Source of the DNA: Closterium sp. NIES-65
Lineage: Eukaryota > Streptophyta > Zygnematophyceae > Desmidiales > Closteriaceae
Direction: 5' to 3'
NCBI GenBank assembly: GCA_948144175.1
Contig: CANXME010002337.1
Coordinates: 1,844,001-1,908,000, forward strand
DNA: 64,000 bases
Under the pieces are notes generated by a model. It did not search any database. It saw only the letters and a program-made list of their open reading frames with translations, and was not told the origin of the DNA. Shown piece after piece: positions 23,395 through 33,948 of this stretch (the stretch's first letter is position 1; each line of letters starts with the position of its first letter). Both the position numbers and the translations under genes were made by a program.

Positions 23395-24082
23395 ACGGGT
23401 CCCGGAGGGGCGTCGCGACGCGCAGGAGCCGCGCCTCGCGGGTCCCGCAGGGGCGTCGCGACGAGGCGGGGACGACGCGTGGGTCCCGTTGAGGCGACGC
23501 GACGAGGCAGGGGCGACGGGGCGGGGCCGCGACTGGCGACGGGGCGGGGCCGCGAATGGCGACGGGGCGGGGCCGCGACTGGCGACGGGGCGGGGCCGCG
23601 ACTGGCGACGAGGCGGGGCCGCTACGGGCAGCGGGGCGGGGCCGCGAAGGGAGCCGCGAGGGGGCCGTGAAGGGGCCGCGAAGGGGCCGCGAAGGGGCCG
23701 TTAAGGGGCCGCGAAGGGGCCGTGAAGGGGCCGCGAAGGGGCCGCGAAGGGGCCGTGAAGGGGCCGCAAAGGGGCCGCGAAGGGGCCGCTAAGGGGCCGT
23801 GAAGGGGCCGTGAAGGGGCCGCTAAGGGGCCGCGAAGGGGCCGTGAAGGGGACGCAAAGGGGCCGTGAAGGGGCCGCTGAGGGGCCGAGAAGGGGCCGCG
23901 AAGGGAGGCCGCTAAGGGGCCTCGAAGGGGCCGCAAAGGGGGGCCGCGACGGGCCTCAGGAGCACGGCAGGCTGCTAAGGGGCCGCTAAAGGGTAGGGCA
24001 GGTCAGAGCGCGAGGCGCGCTTCGGGCAGGTTAGGAAAAACAAAATTTAATGGTGGGCCCTTGGGAAGAAACGGTCCCACTA
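23395..24082 (-). other. Element D leader with GC tandem repeats
   Basis: Two arrays: GACTGGCGACGGGGCGGGGCC-like units of about 20 bp (23505-23640), and an 11/12-bp GGGGCCGCGAA array (23640-23950). Near the primer site are GGTGGGCCC (24052-24060) and the hairpin GGTCCCACTAGGGAACC (24073-24089). Confidence 0.75.
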
Positions 24083-24101
24083 GGGAACCTGCTCTATACC
24101 A
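24083..24101 (-). other. Element D primer binding site
   Basis: Minus strand TGGTATAGAGCAGGTTCCC directly after the LTR, near the iMet-type site of plant copia elements. Confidence 0.75.
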
Positions 24102-24227
24102 TGTGAAAATAACGAGGAATGAGTTGACTAGGAAACATGTGGGTACAAGTAGGAAACCTAGAAGTGTTGTACCCTATAGTGTCTACCCCACTACAGCCTA
24201 GATAGATCATAGCATATAAGTTTGACA
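24102..24227 (-). repeat. Element D 5' LTR
   Basis: 126 bp, identical to 17416-17541, followed by the target duplication AGAAT. Confidence 0.95.
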
Positions 24228-24673
24228 AGAATCCAATCCTCCTCCGTGACCGTTCCACCGAGGTCCATGAACGTTTCCCCGAGTTCCTCCACACGAGTCG
24301 CATACTCGTGCATCGATTCGCCCGCGCGCATCTTCACCGTGTAGAACGCATTTCGGGCTAGGATCTTGCCGTGGAGAGTCTTGTTCACGTGGATAGTCTC
24401 GAGCCGCTTCCACGCTTCATGCGCCGACGCTTCGAGCTTGATGCACATGCGCACCGAGCTCACGAGATTGATGCCGATGCGTGATTTCAACGTAGCGAAC
24501 GCCTTTTGGTCCTTCTTCTTCCATGTCGTGATGCCGCTCTCGTCGTCCGGCTTCTTCTCCGTTCCATCGAAGAAACCCCAAAGTCCTCCCTCCATCATGA
24601 GCACTTGGAACTTAAACTTCCACGCGGAGTAGTTTTGTCCCGTGAAAATCGGTACCGCCGACGTGTCGAACAT
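24228..24673 (-). pseudogene. Element C gag N-terminus
   Basis: ATG at 24673. It encodes MFDTSAVPIFTGQNYSAWKF and continues through KKPDDESGIT, RIGINLVSS, EASAHEAWK and MHEYATRVEEL, a classic copia gag (UBN2/DUF4219-like) layout. It is interrupted by D after EDWIL; the reading resumes at 17410. In this copy the N-terminal part has no stop, unlike H. Confidence 0.85.
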
Positions 24674-24691
24674 CGTCGCGGTTGCCAAGGG

Positions 24692-24819
24692 TGTCAAACT
24701 TATATGATCTAGCCTGTGTAGGCTGTAGCGGTTTAGATACTAAGGGGTACACAATTCTAGGGTTTCATATTTGTATCACTTTCATTCCTTAGTGATTCAT
24801 TCTCGTTCTAAGTTTCTCA
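24692..24819 (+). repeat. Element E 5' LTR
   Basis: 128 bp, TGTCAAACTTATA to AAGTTTCTCA. The last 90 bp match 35937-36027 closely. Confidence 0.9.
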
Positions 24820-24864
24820 TGGTATCAAGCAGGTTCCCTAGTGGGAACTCTCCTAGGGCCCACC
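24820..24864 (+). other. Element E primer site, hairpin and GGGCCCACC
   Basis: TGGTATCAAGCAGGTTCCC (24820-24838) follows the LTR. The hairpin GTTCCC-TAGT-GGGAAC (24833-24848) overlaps its end, and GGGCCCACC is at 24856-24864. A T-run and CCTGCCCGGGGCGCGC follow. Confidence 0.8.
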
Positions 24865-26724
24865 AAGATCGAGTTTTTTTTTCCTGCCCGGGGCGCGCGT
24901 TGTCCCCTGCCCGAGGCGCGCCTAGTGTTCTGCCCCTAGCGGCCCGTCGCGCCCTCCTTAGCGGCCCCGTCGTGCCCTCCTTAGCGGCCCGTCGCGCCGC
25001 CCTTAGCGGCCCTGTCGCCGCCCTTTCAGCGGCCCCGTCGCCGCCCTTTCAGCGGCCCCGTCTGTTAGAGACTAAGGACGGAGTCTATGAAGATTAGGTG
25101 TCTAAATTTCTCAAAAATCGTTGGCTTAGAATTCTGGACAGAAAAGTTGCGCTCACAAGAAACGCCGCCGACAAAAAACGCACTGTCAAAACTTCACCAA
25201 TTTCAGATATGTTGTAGCTCTAGTTTGTGGATACATTTTCCTGGTTGAATCGTACAGAAAGGTGAAGTATTTCTTGAGTTATCAATTTTGGCGCACTAGG
25301 GGGTATGCTGCCATGGAATCTTAACTCAATCACAAAGTTCTTATAATTACCACACAAAAAATGTTAGAGTAGCACTAAACCAGGTGGAAGGGATGAGGAG
25401 GATGAGAGGGAAGGTCCCAAGAGTGTCCCCAACCAAGGAAACCCCATGCCACACAATTCCCTTCCCCATAGGCAACCCAACTTTGACCTTTGTCACTATC
25501 CCAACCTCCACAATCCACCTCAACCCAACTTGGCCACACTTGCCAACCTGGTTTGGTTTCTCCCAACCATTTGGCAGCAAATACAGTAGAAAAGACGAAT
25601 TTCCCAACCCCCAAAAGTCTGTACCCCATATTGAGTCAACCCCGCAACTTCCCACAGTTGCCACAATCAAATATGAAAAGCATACGAACTCCAACGTTCG
25701 TAACTTTCTTGTTCGTGCTCCGATTGAAGCGATACTTGGTTCGTCGGAAAGCTCTCGAGCAGAGGAGTCACTTCAGACATCTGCTCAAGCCAAATAACAT
25801 TCACACACACTCAGAAAATTCAAACCACACAAAACACAATTTCTTGCGCACGCTCACACCTTGCATGCAGCGCACGAACATATGATGGGAGGCAGACAGA
25901 CGTGAATGCAGATGATAGCATCACATAACACCGTCGCCGCCCTCTCAGCGGCCCCGTTGCCGCCCTTTCAGCGGCCCCGTTGCCGCCTCTTAGCGGCCTC
26001 ATCGCCGCCCTTCAGCGGCCCCGTCGCCGCCCCTTTCCATGGCCCCGTCGCCGCCCCTTTCCGCGGCCCCGTCGCCGCCTCCCCCCTTTCAGCGGCCCCG
26101 TCGCCGCCCTTTCAGCGGCCCCGTCGCCGCCCTTTCAGCGGCCCCGTCGCCGCCCTTTCAGCGGCCCCGACGCCGCCCTCTCAGCGGCCTCGTCGCCGCC
26201 CTTTCAGCGGCCTCGTCGCCGCCTCTTAGCGGCCTTGTCGCCGCCCTTCAGCGGCCCCGTCGCCGCCCTTTAGCGGCCCCGTCGCCGCCCCTTTCCGTGG
26301 CCCCGTCGCCACCACTTTCCGCGGCCCCGTCGCCGCCCCTACTCGGCCTCGTCGCCGCCCCTTTCGGCGGCCTCGTCGCCGTCCTGCAGCGGCCCCGTCG
26401 CCGCTCCTTCGCGACAGCGACGCCGCCCTTCACGGCCCCGCCGAGCCTCCTTCGCTGCCAAGCCGCTGAGCCGCCTTTGCCGCCGAGCCGCCTTTGCCGC
26501 CGAGCCGCGGAGCCGCCTTTGCCGCCGAGCCGCAGAGCCGCCGAGCCGCATTGCAGCCGAGCCGCAGAGCCGCCGGGCCGCCGCAGCTGAGACGCCACCG
26601 TCACTACAGTAGCGGCCCTGTCCCTGCCGACCTGCCCCGGACCGCCTCACTTGCCTGGTAAGAGCACCGCCTCTGCCACTGCACTGCCCTACCCCACTGT
26701 GCTCACTGCCTGTCTACTGCTGTC
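24865..26724 (+). other. Element E leader, with solo LTR S inside
   Basis: Non-coding GC repeats built on CCGCCCTTTCAGCGGCCCCGT (about 21 bp), at 24950-25072 and 25931-26420, followed by GAGCCGCC-type short repeats to 26580. S interrupts it at 25073. Confidence 0.8.
25073..25930. mobile_element. Solo LTR S
   Basis: 858 bp beginning TGTTAGAGAC and ending CATAACA, flanked by CCGTC on both sides (25068-25072 and 25931-25935). It has TG..CA ends, and the base composition is unlike the surrounding GC repeats. No coding function is recognised inside. This is the expected product of recombination between the two LTRs of a full element; that parent family is not otherwise present in the window. Confidence 0.85.
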
Positions 26725-27726
26725 ATGGCCACCCTCAGTGTTCTCACCTTTGACGCTGAGGGTCGTGCTGTTGACTTTGAGGTCTGGGTAGATGATATGC
26801 AGCTTTTCCTACAGTGCGATAGAACAGACGGTCTCTCCCTGTTTGACCTCACCTCTGGTGCCTCTCGTGCCCCTGCTGCTGATGCTGACGCCACTGTTCG
26901 CTCACAGTGGGCCACGCGCGATGCTGCTGCTCGCCTTGCTGTGCGCCGCCACTTACTGACCGCTGAGCGCGCGCATTTTAGTCAGTACATGAGTGCTAAG
27001 ACCTTGTACGGCGCTGTCGTTGCACGCTACTCTTCCCCTGCCACTGCTGCCCTTAGTCGCCTCATACTGCCGTACCTCTTCCCTGACCTCGCCGCTTTTC
27101 CCACAGTCGCTGACCTCATTACGCACCTTCGCACTAGTGTCATTCGCTACCGCGCTGCGCTTCTTGCAGAGTTATGCGCCAAGAACCCCCCCCCTATGTA
27201 CATCATCCTCTACTACATAGTCACCCGACTCCCTGACACCCTTCGCTCGGTCAGGGACCACTTCTTCTCTGTTTGCCCCACCACCCTCACCGGTGACCTC
27301 CTCGAGGAGCGCCTCCTAGCAGCAGAAAAGAGTATAGTCGCTGTAGGAGCCTCTCGTGGTGACCCTCGTACCCCTGTCTTTGAGGGGTGCTCCCCCTCCC
27401 CCCTCTTGCCCTTTGTTGCCTCTGCTGCTGCGGCCGACCTCGTTGGTCTTGAGTCGGTCGGCGCGGCGTCTGCCCCTAGCGGGAGACGCCGCTCAGGCAA
27501 GGGCAAGGAGGGCAAGGGCACTGGAGGAGCTGGCGGGGGCGGTGGAGGCGGCGGTGGAGGCGACGGAGGGGGTGGGGGTGGCGGTTTGAGTGGTGGCGGG
27601 GGTGGGGGCGCTAGTGGCGGCAGTGGAGGCGGAGGAGGCGGCAGTAGTGGCGGTGCGGGCGGAGGTGGCGGAGGTGAAGGCGGTGGTGGAGGTAGCGGCG
27701 GCGGAGGTGGAGCTGGTCGGGGCGGC
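26725..27726 (+). pseudogene. Element E gag, truncated at its 3' end
   Basis: ATG at 26725; the frame is open for more than 330 codons through the gag N-terminal domain (MATLSVLTFDAEGRAVDFEV), the ARYSSPAT and LPYLFPDL segments, the NPPP run, and the glycine-rich tract (27510-27725). It is the longest intact gag N-terminal part in the window. At about 27727 it joins minus-strand protease sequence of F across a short CGGGACC-like overlap, so the LREWY motif and knuckle are lost. Confidence 0.85.
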
Positions 27727-27729
27727 GGG

Positions 27730-28320
27730 ACCGTAGGACAGGGGAGGACAGTGGAGGAGGTTGCAAGGACCGGACCCCCAGAAGAGTCAGCGAGGGAGAC
27801 TGCAACCGGCCGAGCAAGCTGCTCAAGGGCCGTGCGGTCACAAAAGAAACAGCGAGAAGCACCTGAGTCCAGTGTGAAGGTGTGTAGTGCCTCAGTCGGC
27901 TCAGTACCAGGGGGCGCAGACTCACTAGTCGCTTGAGCGGTAGCCTCACTAGTACCTGGGGTAGCAGACACTCTAGCACCTAGAGCGGCAGCCTCACTGG
28001 TCCGAATGCCCGGGTCGGGCGGAACACGCAGGTACTGAGCACCCTCTCCACTAATAGACATCACATACATGGCAGTGAGAATAGCATCAAAGTCTAGTGC
28101 AAAGATATCAATGTTTTTCTTTATCAGATCAGCCCAGCGGGGCAGCTCAGTGGCCTCAGGAAACTGAGTGCGCCAAGCGTCATTGAGGCGAGAGAAGCAG
28201 CGCTGTGTGGGGTGAGCCCTCCCACACGTCTGACCAGTGCGGTCACCAGTGCGGATAACGTACGTGCAGCTAAGGCCACCCCCCCCCCCCCCCCCCCCCC
28301 CCCCGTGCTGAGAGTACCAC
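27730..28320 (-). pseudogene. Element F protease fragment
   Basis: It contains LDSGASRCFF near 27845-27875, GTSEATAQATSESAP repeats, and the acidic segment after the gag knuckle (the CGRAHPTQRCF equivalent near 28200-28225). It ends at the junction with E gag near 27730. It is similar to the B region 10245-10890. Confidence 0.8.
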
Positions 28321-29382
28321 TCACGGAGCTCCTAGGGCGACGAAGTGTGCTGCTGGCTCTGGCCACTGCCAGCGCCTCCACGACCACCACTGCCGCCGCC
28401 AACTCCTCGACCACCCCCTCCCCTGCCGCTGCCGCATCCACCGCCGCCCCAACCACCACCCCCGCCCCTGCCACTTCCCCCGCCGCTGCCGCCACCACCC
28501 CCACCGCTGCCACTAGCCCCTCCAGCCCCACCACCACCCCCACCGCCGCCACCACCCCCACCATCGCCTCCCTCGCCGTCAATTCCGCCTCCCTTGCCCC
28601 CTTTGCCCTTGCCGCTGCAGCGCCAGCTCGAAGCCGACGCAGTCCCGACCTTCTCAGCACCAAGGAGGTCGACAGCAAAAGCAGAGGCTACAAAGGGAAG
28701 AAGGGGGGAAGGGGAACACCCCTCGAAGAAAGGGGTGCGGGGGTCGCCACGAGAGGCACCTACAGCGACTATGCTAGCCTCAGCTGCAAGTAGTTCCTTC
28801 TCGAGGAGGGCAATGGTGAGCTCAGTGGGGCAGCGAGCTAGGAAGTGGTCCCTGACAGCACGTAGAGAGTTAGGGAGGCGGGTGACTAGGTGGTAGAGAG
28901 TGAGCCAGACGGGGGGGGGGGTTCGTGGCAAGAAACTCATCAGGCATAGCGGCACGGAAGCGGGCCTCACTAGTACGGAGGTGCGTGATGAGGTCAGCGA
29001 CTGTGTGGAAGGAGGCGAGGTCGGGGAACAAGTAGGGGAGTGAGAGACGGCCTAGCGCGGCAGAGGCAGGTGAGGAGTAGCGGGCAACGACAGCAGTGTA
29101 CAGTGCCTGTACAGTCTTATGCTGGCCAAAGTGCTCACGCTCATCTATCGGCAGGGAGTTGCGAATAGCAAAGCGAGCGTGGGCGTCACGAGTCTGCCAC
29201 TGTGAGCGGGCAGTGCTGTCAGCAGTAGCAGCAGGGGCAGTGGCATGGCCTAGGGCGTGATCGTACAGTGAGATGTCCTCCTTGGCAGTGAGATGTAGGA
29301 AGAGGTGCAGGTCATCTAGCCAGGTGTCAAACTTCATTGGGCGGCCCTCAGTATCGAAAGTTAGTACAGGAGGGCTAGCCAT
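28321..29382 (-). pseudogene. Element F gag (B type, broken)
   Basis: ATG at 29382; N-terminus MASPPVLTFDTEGRPMKFD, then the same LTAKEDISLYDHALGHA segment as B. The glycine-rich tract is at 28345-28610. A 26-base C run at 28279-28304 (Gs in the coding strand) and a 10-base G run near 28912-28921 disturb the frame, and a TAG lies in the LREWY motif region (28333-28335). Confidence 0.8.
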
Positions 29383-30173
29383 AGTAGCAGTAGGAGCAGC
29401 AGTATAGTAGAAGGAGCAGTAGCAGTAGGTGCACCCTAAAAGCAGTAGGCAGCGCGACATAGGTAGGGCGGCTCGGTCCAGAAAGGGTGCTCAGTACGGG
29501 CGGCGTGGTTCAGTTCAAGTAGGGCGGCGCGGCTCGGTTCGGGCGGCTCGGCTCGGCTCGAGCTGGGCGGCTCGGTTCGGGCGGCTCGGTTCGGGTGGCC
29601 TGGTTCTGGTGGGGCCGTGGCTGTCGCGTGCGGGGCGCTAAGGGGCTTCGCGTGGGGTCGACGGGGCCGCTAAAGGGTGAGCGCGCGGGGTCTACGGGGC
29701 TGATGGGGCCGCTAAGGGACGGCGCGCGGGGTCGACGGGGCCAGCGGGGCCTCTAGGCGGGGCGCACGTGGGGTCGACAGGGCCAGCGAAGCCTCTAGGC
29801 GGGGCCGACGCGACCTCTAGGAGGGGCGTGCGCGGGGTCGACGGGCCGACGGTGCCTCTAGGTGGGGCTGACGGGGCCTCTAAATGGGGCGCGCGGGCCG
29901 ACGGGGCCTCTAGGTGGGGCCGAAAACGCCTCTTGGTGGGGTGCGCGGGCCGACGGGGCCTCTAGGTGGGGCCGACGGGGCCTTTAGGTGGGGCGCACTC
30001 GGGGTCGACGGGCCGACGGGGCCTCTAAGGGGCGGCGCGCGGGTCGCTAAGGGGCCGTTAAAAGAGGGGCACTTGGGGAGGCGCTCGAGGGCGCTCCGAC
30101 AGTGAGGCGCACGAGGGCGCTAGTAGGCAGTCAGCAGTGGTGGGCCCTAAGAAATCGGTCCTAGCGAAGGACC
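29383..30173 (-). other. Element F leader
   Basis: GC-rich with GGGGTCGACGGGGCC-type repeats (29650-30060). GGTGGGCCC is at 30139-30147 and the hairpin GGTCCT-AGCGA-AGGACC at 30157-30173. Confidence 0.7.
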
Positions 30174-30187
30174 TGCTCTTTATACCA
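30169..30187 (-). other. Element F primer binding site
   Basis: Minus strand TGGTATAAAGAGCAGGTCC follows the LTR; it has two extra bases relative to the relatives' TGGTATMRAGCAGG. Confidence 0.7.
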
Positions 30188-30311
30188 TGTTAGAGAATGA
30201 ATCGTTGAATTGAAAGAGAAGTGAGTACAAGTACCTAAACCTAGAATTGTGTACCCCCTGAAGGCTAACCCACTGTAGCCTAAACAAATACAACATATAT
30301 AATGTTTGACA
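30188..30311 (-). repeat. Element F 5' LTR
   Basis: 124 bp, TGTTAGAGAATG to TGTTTGACA on the plus strand. Confidence 0.85.
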
Positions 30312-30899
30312 CCAGGTGCTGGTGAGTCTGCGCTCTCAGGTACCGCGTCGGCTCCAGCCACCCACACCTTCACCCTTGACTCGGGTGCTTCCTGCTCCTT
30401 TTTTCGAGACCGCACCACGCTTACGCCGCTTAGTCGGCCAGTGGCAGTCTCCCTGGCAAACCCCTCTGGGGGTCCTGTCCTTGCCAACTTCTCCACTATT
30501 CTACCGTGTCCGGCGGCCCCTTCTGGCACCCTGTCATGTCTTTACCTCCCCTCGTTCTCTACGAACTTGGTGAGTGGTGCTGACCTCCATGATGGAGGGG
30601 TTCACCAGTTCACTCCTGCGAGTCAGCGAGTGACCCACTGTACCTGTGCTCGGACGGGCCGTCACTTGGCCACGTTTACCCGTGAGCCGGGGTCGAGCCT
30701 GTACACACTGACTACTGAGTCTCCTCCGGTCGCTGAGTCTGCTCAGGTAGCCGCGTCGGGTCAGGTGTCTGCTGCGGCGTCCAGGTCTGGTCCTAAGTCT
30801 GCCCCTTGCTCGTGTCGTCTTCTGTCTCACCAGAATCTCCTCTGGCACCACTGCCTTGGTCACCCCTCCCTGCCTCGTCTTCGCGCCATGGCCTCCCGT
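30312..30899 (+). pseudogene. Element E protease and pre-integrase region
   Basis: Open frame with HTFTLDSGASCSFF (protease box near 30365-30400), the LPSFSTNLVSGAD segment, CTCARTGRHLATF, and the HHCLGH half of the pre-integrase finger near 30850. It is interrupted at 30899 by the gypsy element G and resumes at 34956. Confidence 0.85.
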
Positions 30900-31282
30900 T
30901 GTGAGAGTACGACGGCTTATGCCAGCTATGCTTGCTTGCCTTTACTTTATCATGCTATTTCTAGCATAGGATAATCATATGCATGCATGAATTGCTTGAT
31001 TTCCTAGGCTAGGTGCTTTCCTATATTTTATTATAGTTATAGCACCGAGCTAGGTTGCGTGCACCGAATTCTGGCTTTTCGGTTGCCACCGAATTGCCTT
31101 CTACCGAATTCGGTAAGGATCTGTTCGGGACGCTTCGCGACCCGCGGAACCTTCGCGTAACACCTGGTTACGGGGCCTTGTGTCGAGCCTATATATAGCC
31201 TCGTGTTGTACCCAGGTGGACATTCAATTCAATTCAATTCAATTTGAATCATCTTTTCTGAGCTCGATCCCAGATCCTCACA
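30900..31282 (+). repeat. Element G 5' LTR
   Basis: 383 bp, TGTGAGAGTACG to GATCCTCACA. A TATA box (CCTATATATAGCC) is at about 31188-31200, and AATTC repeats follow near 31225-31245. Confidence 0.85.
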
Positions 31283-31284
31283 CT

Positions 31285-31300
31285 TAGTATCAGAGCGGGT
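31285..31300 (+). other. Element G primer binding site
   Basis: TAGTATCAGAGCGGGT, two bases after the LTR; it differs from the standard plant iMet site TGGTATCAGAGC at one position. Confidence 0.8.
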
Positions 31301-31711
31301 CTACACGCGAGGTCTTCAACCGCTTAGTTCCGGCCTTTAAAAACCGCGGGGGCGACGACGAAAGCGCCGATACGGGTATGTAAAACCAGTTCCGCGCAAT
31401 TTTTCTAAGTCCCCCTCGATTCGGTTTTCGAACACCCCTCAGATTTACTGGTGGAAAGGTTGGAGTTTCGGCCGTTCGATTGAGTTTCATCTCAACGGCC
31501 CAGAGAATTTCACCCAAAAAGGTTGGAATTTGGAGCGTCGGATCGATTTTCTCCTCAACGGCCAAGATCGGACGCGAATTTTGCCTAAGGGAGATTTACG
31601 CAACCTACAGAATTCGCGCTCGTCGATTCTACAGTCAATTTGACTCGCAGTAAGTCGACCAGCACCTAGAATTCGATTCTTTTCGTCGCGCATCTTCCTG
31701 TAAATCGCCAA

Positions 31712-33075
31712 ATGGAGGGAAAAGGAGATATTTCAGTACAGAAAATCTCGGAGTTACGTGCTGAGCATAAGCAAATACGTGCAGCGCTTCCACGACTCGA
31801 AAAACTCCTTGCGAACCAGTCGGCAACCGCCACAGCAGCAGCGACAACAGTAGTAGCAGCAGCAGCGGCTACACCGACAATTCTACATGCGACAACGGCA
31901 GCAGCTACAGTTAACCTCGAAGTAGTGAAGCCGAGGCTACCGGAGGCGTTCGATCCTACACTAAAAAGGAATGACGTTCGTCGATTTGTAGCTGAACTCG
32001 AAATTTACTTCGAAGCCGTTAGATGCACGACCCGACAAAAGACGCAATGCGCATACGGCTCGCAGCAACACTGTTACGAGGCCCAGCTCTAGAGTGGATC
32101 AACAACAGAATAGTCCAAGGCGAGGGGACGTGGGCGCAGGTTCCGGCAGCACTGATCGAACAGTTCGACACGCTGAACAGTAGCTACTACGGAACACGAC
32201 GCAACAAGCCAACTAGTGGCATGGGGCGATTGGCACCACCCACGACTGCCGACCCAATGGAGAACGACGAGGGCGATGTGGAGCAGCGGCTAGCAAATAA
32301 TGACACGTGCAAATTTTGCGGCGCTACTGGACATCGTATCTTGGCGTGTTGGAAAATGAAGAGAAGGTGTGCGGAGCTGAAGGACAAGAACAGTGCGGCA
32401 CCCCCGAAGCAGAAAACGGACAACGTGGCAACTTCGGAGAGGGCGAAAAAAGGAGAATATGGTGGCGCAAATTTAAAACGTCACGACCAGCCGGCACCAG
32501 GGGAAATCGCCGAGACTAATGGAGGATCCGCAAAACAAGACCCTGCACCGACCGGGAAACTCCAGCCGTATACCCCGACAAGTAAGAATATTACTTCTCG
32601 TGGGTTTCAAGCCTTTATTAAGGGAGAGTTAGAAATTAAACCGGTACCGTGTATTATGGGGACCCTACTCCAGAGCGCTAATACGGGTCGAGCGTTCCGA
32701 GGAGTTAATATTCTCTCCCAGCAGCACTGTTTAAAGGCTCCCTGTTCCCCACAGATGAAGCCTACACAGCTGCAAAGGCTTAGTGGAAGGTTCCAGGCCC
32801 AAGAGAAGCCGAATTGGCCTCGGATAAATCCTTCTAACCTTTCTCAGTTGAAAACTGATACTGAAGCTGCATCTTTGAGCGCAGGACCTAGGGATAACAT
32901 ATTCGACGTACCCTACGATCCTATAAGCGATACCATCTACGGATACTCGGAGCAGCAGCAACCACTAGTACTCGAGGTGATCTGCAACGGGCGTCGCCTC
33001 CAGGCCCTGGTGGACAGTGGTGCGTCCCACTCGGTGTGCGACCGCGGGACGTTGGAGAAAATTGGAGAATCCTAA
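31712..33075 (+). pseudogene. Element G gag and protease
   Basis: ATG at 31712. The N-terminal part (to about 32030) has a predicted helical start and the Ala/Thr-rich stretch, then RLPEAFDPTLKRNDVRRF typical of gypsy gag. A frameshift near 32030-32090 moves to the frame 32023-33075, with the LEWINNRI segment, a CCHC knuckle (CKFCGATGHRILAC, C-x2-C-x4-H-x4-C) near 32307-32350, and the aspartic protease box LVDSGASHSVC near 33010-33040. A TAA follows at 33073. Confidence 0.85.
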
Positions 33076-33099
33076 GAAGAAACCCAGTTTACAGCAACG

Positions 33100-33948
33100 A
33101 TGGTGGACGGTACGAAGCTTCCCATCCACGGAAAGTCAACACTGCAGCTGCAGATAGAGTATCTACTAGATAGACAACTGATCCGCCCATCCACCTCTCC
33201 CTACGGTGCACCAGTTCTCTTCACTCCAAAGCTAGACGGCAGTCTACGGATGTGCATCGACTACCGCGCACTGAACAAACAGACAGCACTGACTACAGTG
33301 CTAGTACTCATCTTACCGGATCCAGACAAGGACTACGTGGTGGAAGAAGACGCTAGTGACCAAGCAGTCGGAGTAGTACTGATGCAGCATCACGGACACA
33401 GTTTGCAGCCCATCGCCTACCTCAGTAAGAAGCTATTACAGTGGAAGAAGGACTTAGCTGTAAGGAAGGGTTCAGGAAAGATTTGGGTACCGAATTACGC
33501 CCCGCTACGGCAGATCCTATTGGAGGAGTTTCACGACGTACCTTACGCGGGACATTTCGGGAGCAACAAGACATTAGCAGGGATAGCGAAGTATTACTAC
33601 TGGCCCGGGATGGCAGCAGACGTGCAGCAGTTCATCACCTCTTGCGACACGTGCCAGCGGATGAAGAGCAGCAAGCAGAAAAAAGCAGGGTTACTTCAGC
33701 CTCTACCCGTACCGGAGCAGCCATGGCAGGTCGTTAGCCTCGACTTGATCACAGGGCTTCCTTCGACCTCACGGGGACATGATTCCATCCTCGTGGTGAT
33801 CAAAGAGTTCTCCAAAATAGGTCACTTCATACCGACCAACGCCACAGCTACAGCTGAAGCAACTGCTCGACTCTTCTTCGACCGCATCATCACCATCCAC
33901 TGGCATCCCCGCTACACTCATCTCAGACAGAGACCCAAAATTCACTAG
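33100..33948 (+). pseudogene. Element G RT/RNase H remnant and integrase N-terminus
   Basis: Begins with the first RT segment (PSTSPYGAPVLFTPK, MCIDYRALN). It then jumps at about 33300 to RNase H (VEEDASDQAVGVVLMQ, IAYLSKKL), so the RT palm with its YxDD box is missing. RNase H is itself cut near 33455. Next comes the integrase zinc finger (HDVPYAGHFG, CDTCQRMK) and the first catalytic Asp in SLDLITGLP. A frameshift near 33905 ends the frame. Confidence 0.85.

Larger units (their letters stand above)
17416..24227 (-). mobile_element. Element D: recently inserted, non-autonomous copia element
   Basis: LTRs of 126 bp at 17416-17541 and 24102-24227 appear identical base for base. Target duplication AGAAT at 17411-17415 and 24228-24232, within the gag of C. 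The interior is pol-like but broken and has no recognisable gag N-terminal domain; the gag position holds repeats. Identical LTRs mean a recent insertion, while the many lesions imply the proteins came from another element. Confidence 0.95.
27727..30311 (-). mobile_element. Element F: 5' part of a B-type copia element
   Basis: On the minus strand: 5' LTR (30188-30311), primer site, leader, gag of the B type and the first part of protease; the rest of pol and the 3' LTR are missing. The left edge joins E gag directly. The sequence right of the LTR (30312) continues E's protease, so F was inserted in E and a later deletion removed F's 3' half with part of E's gag. Confidence 0.85.
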
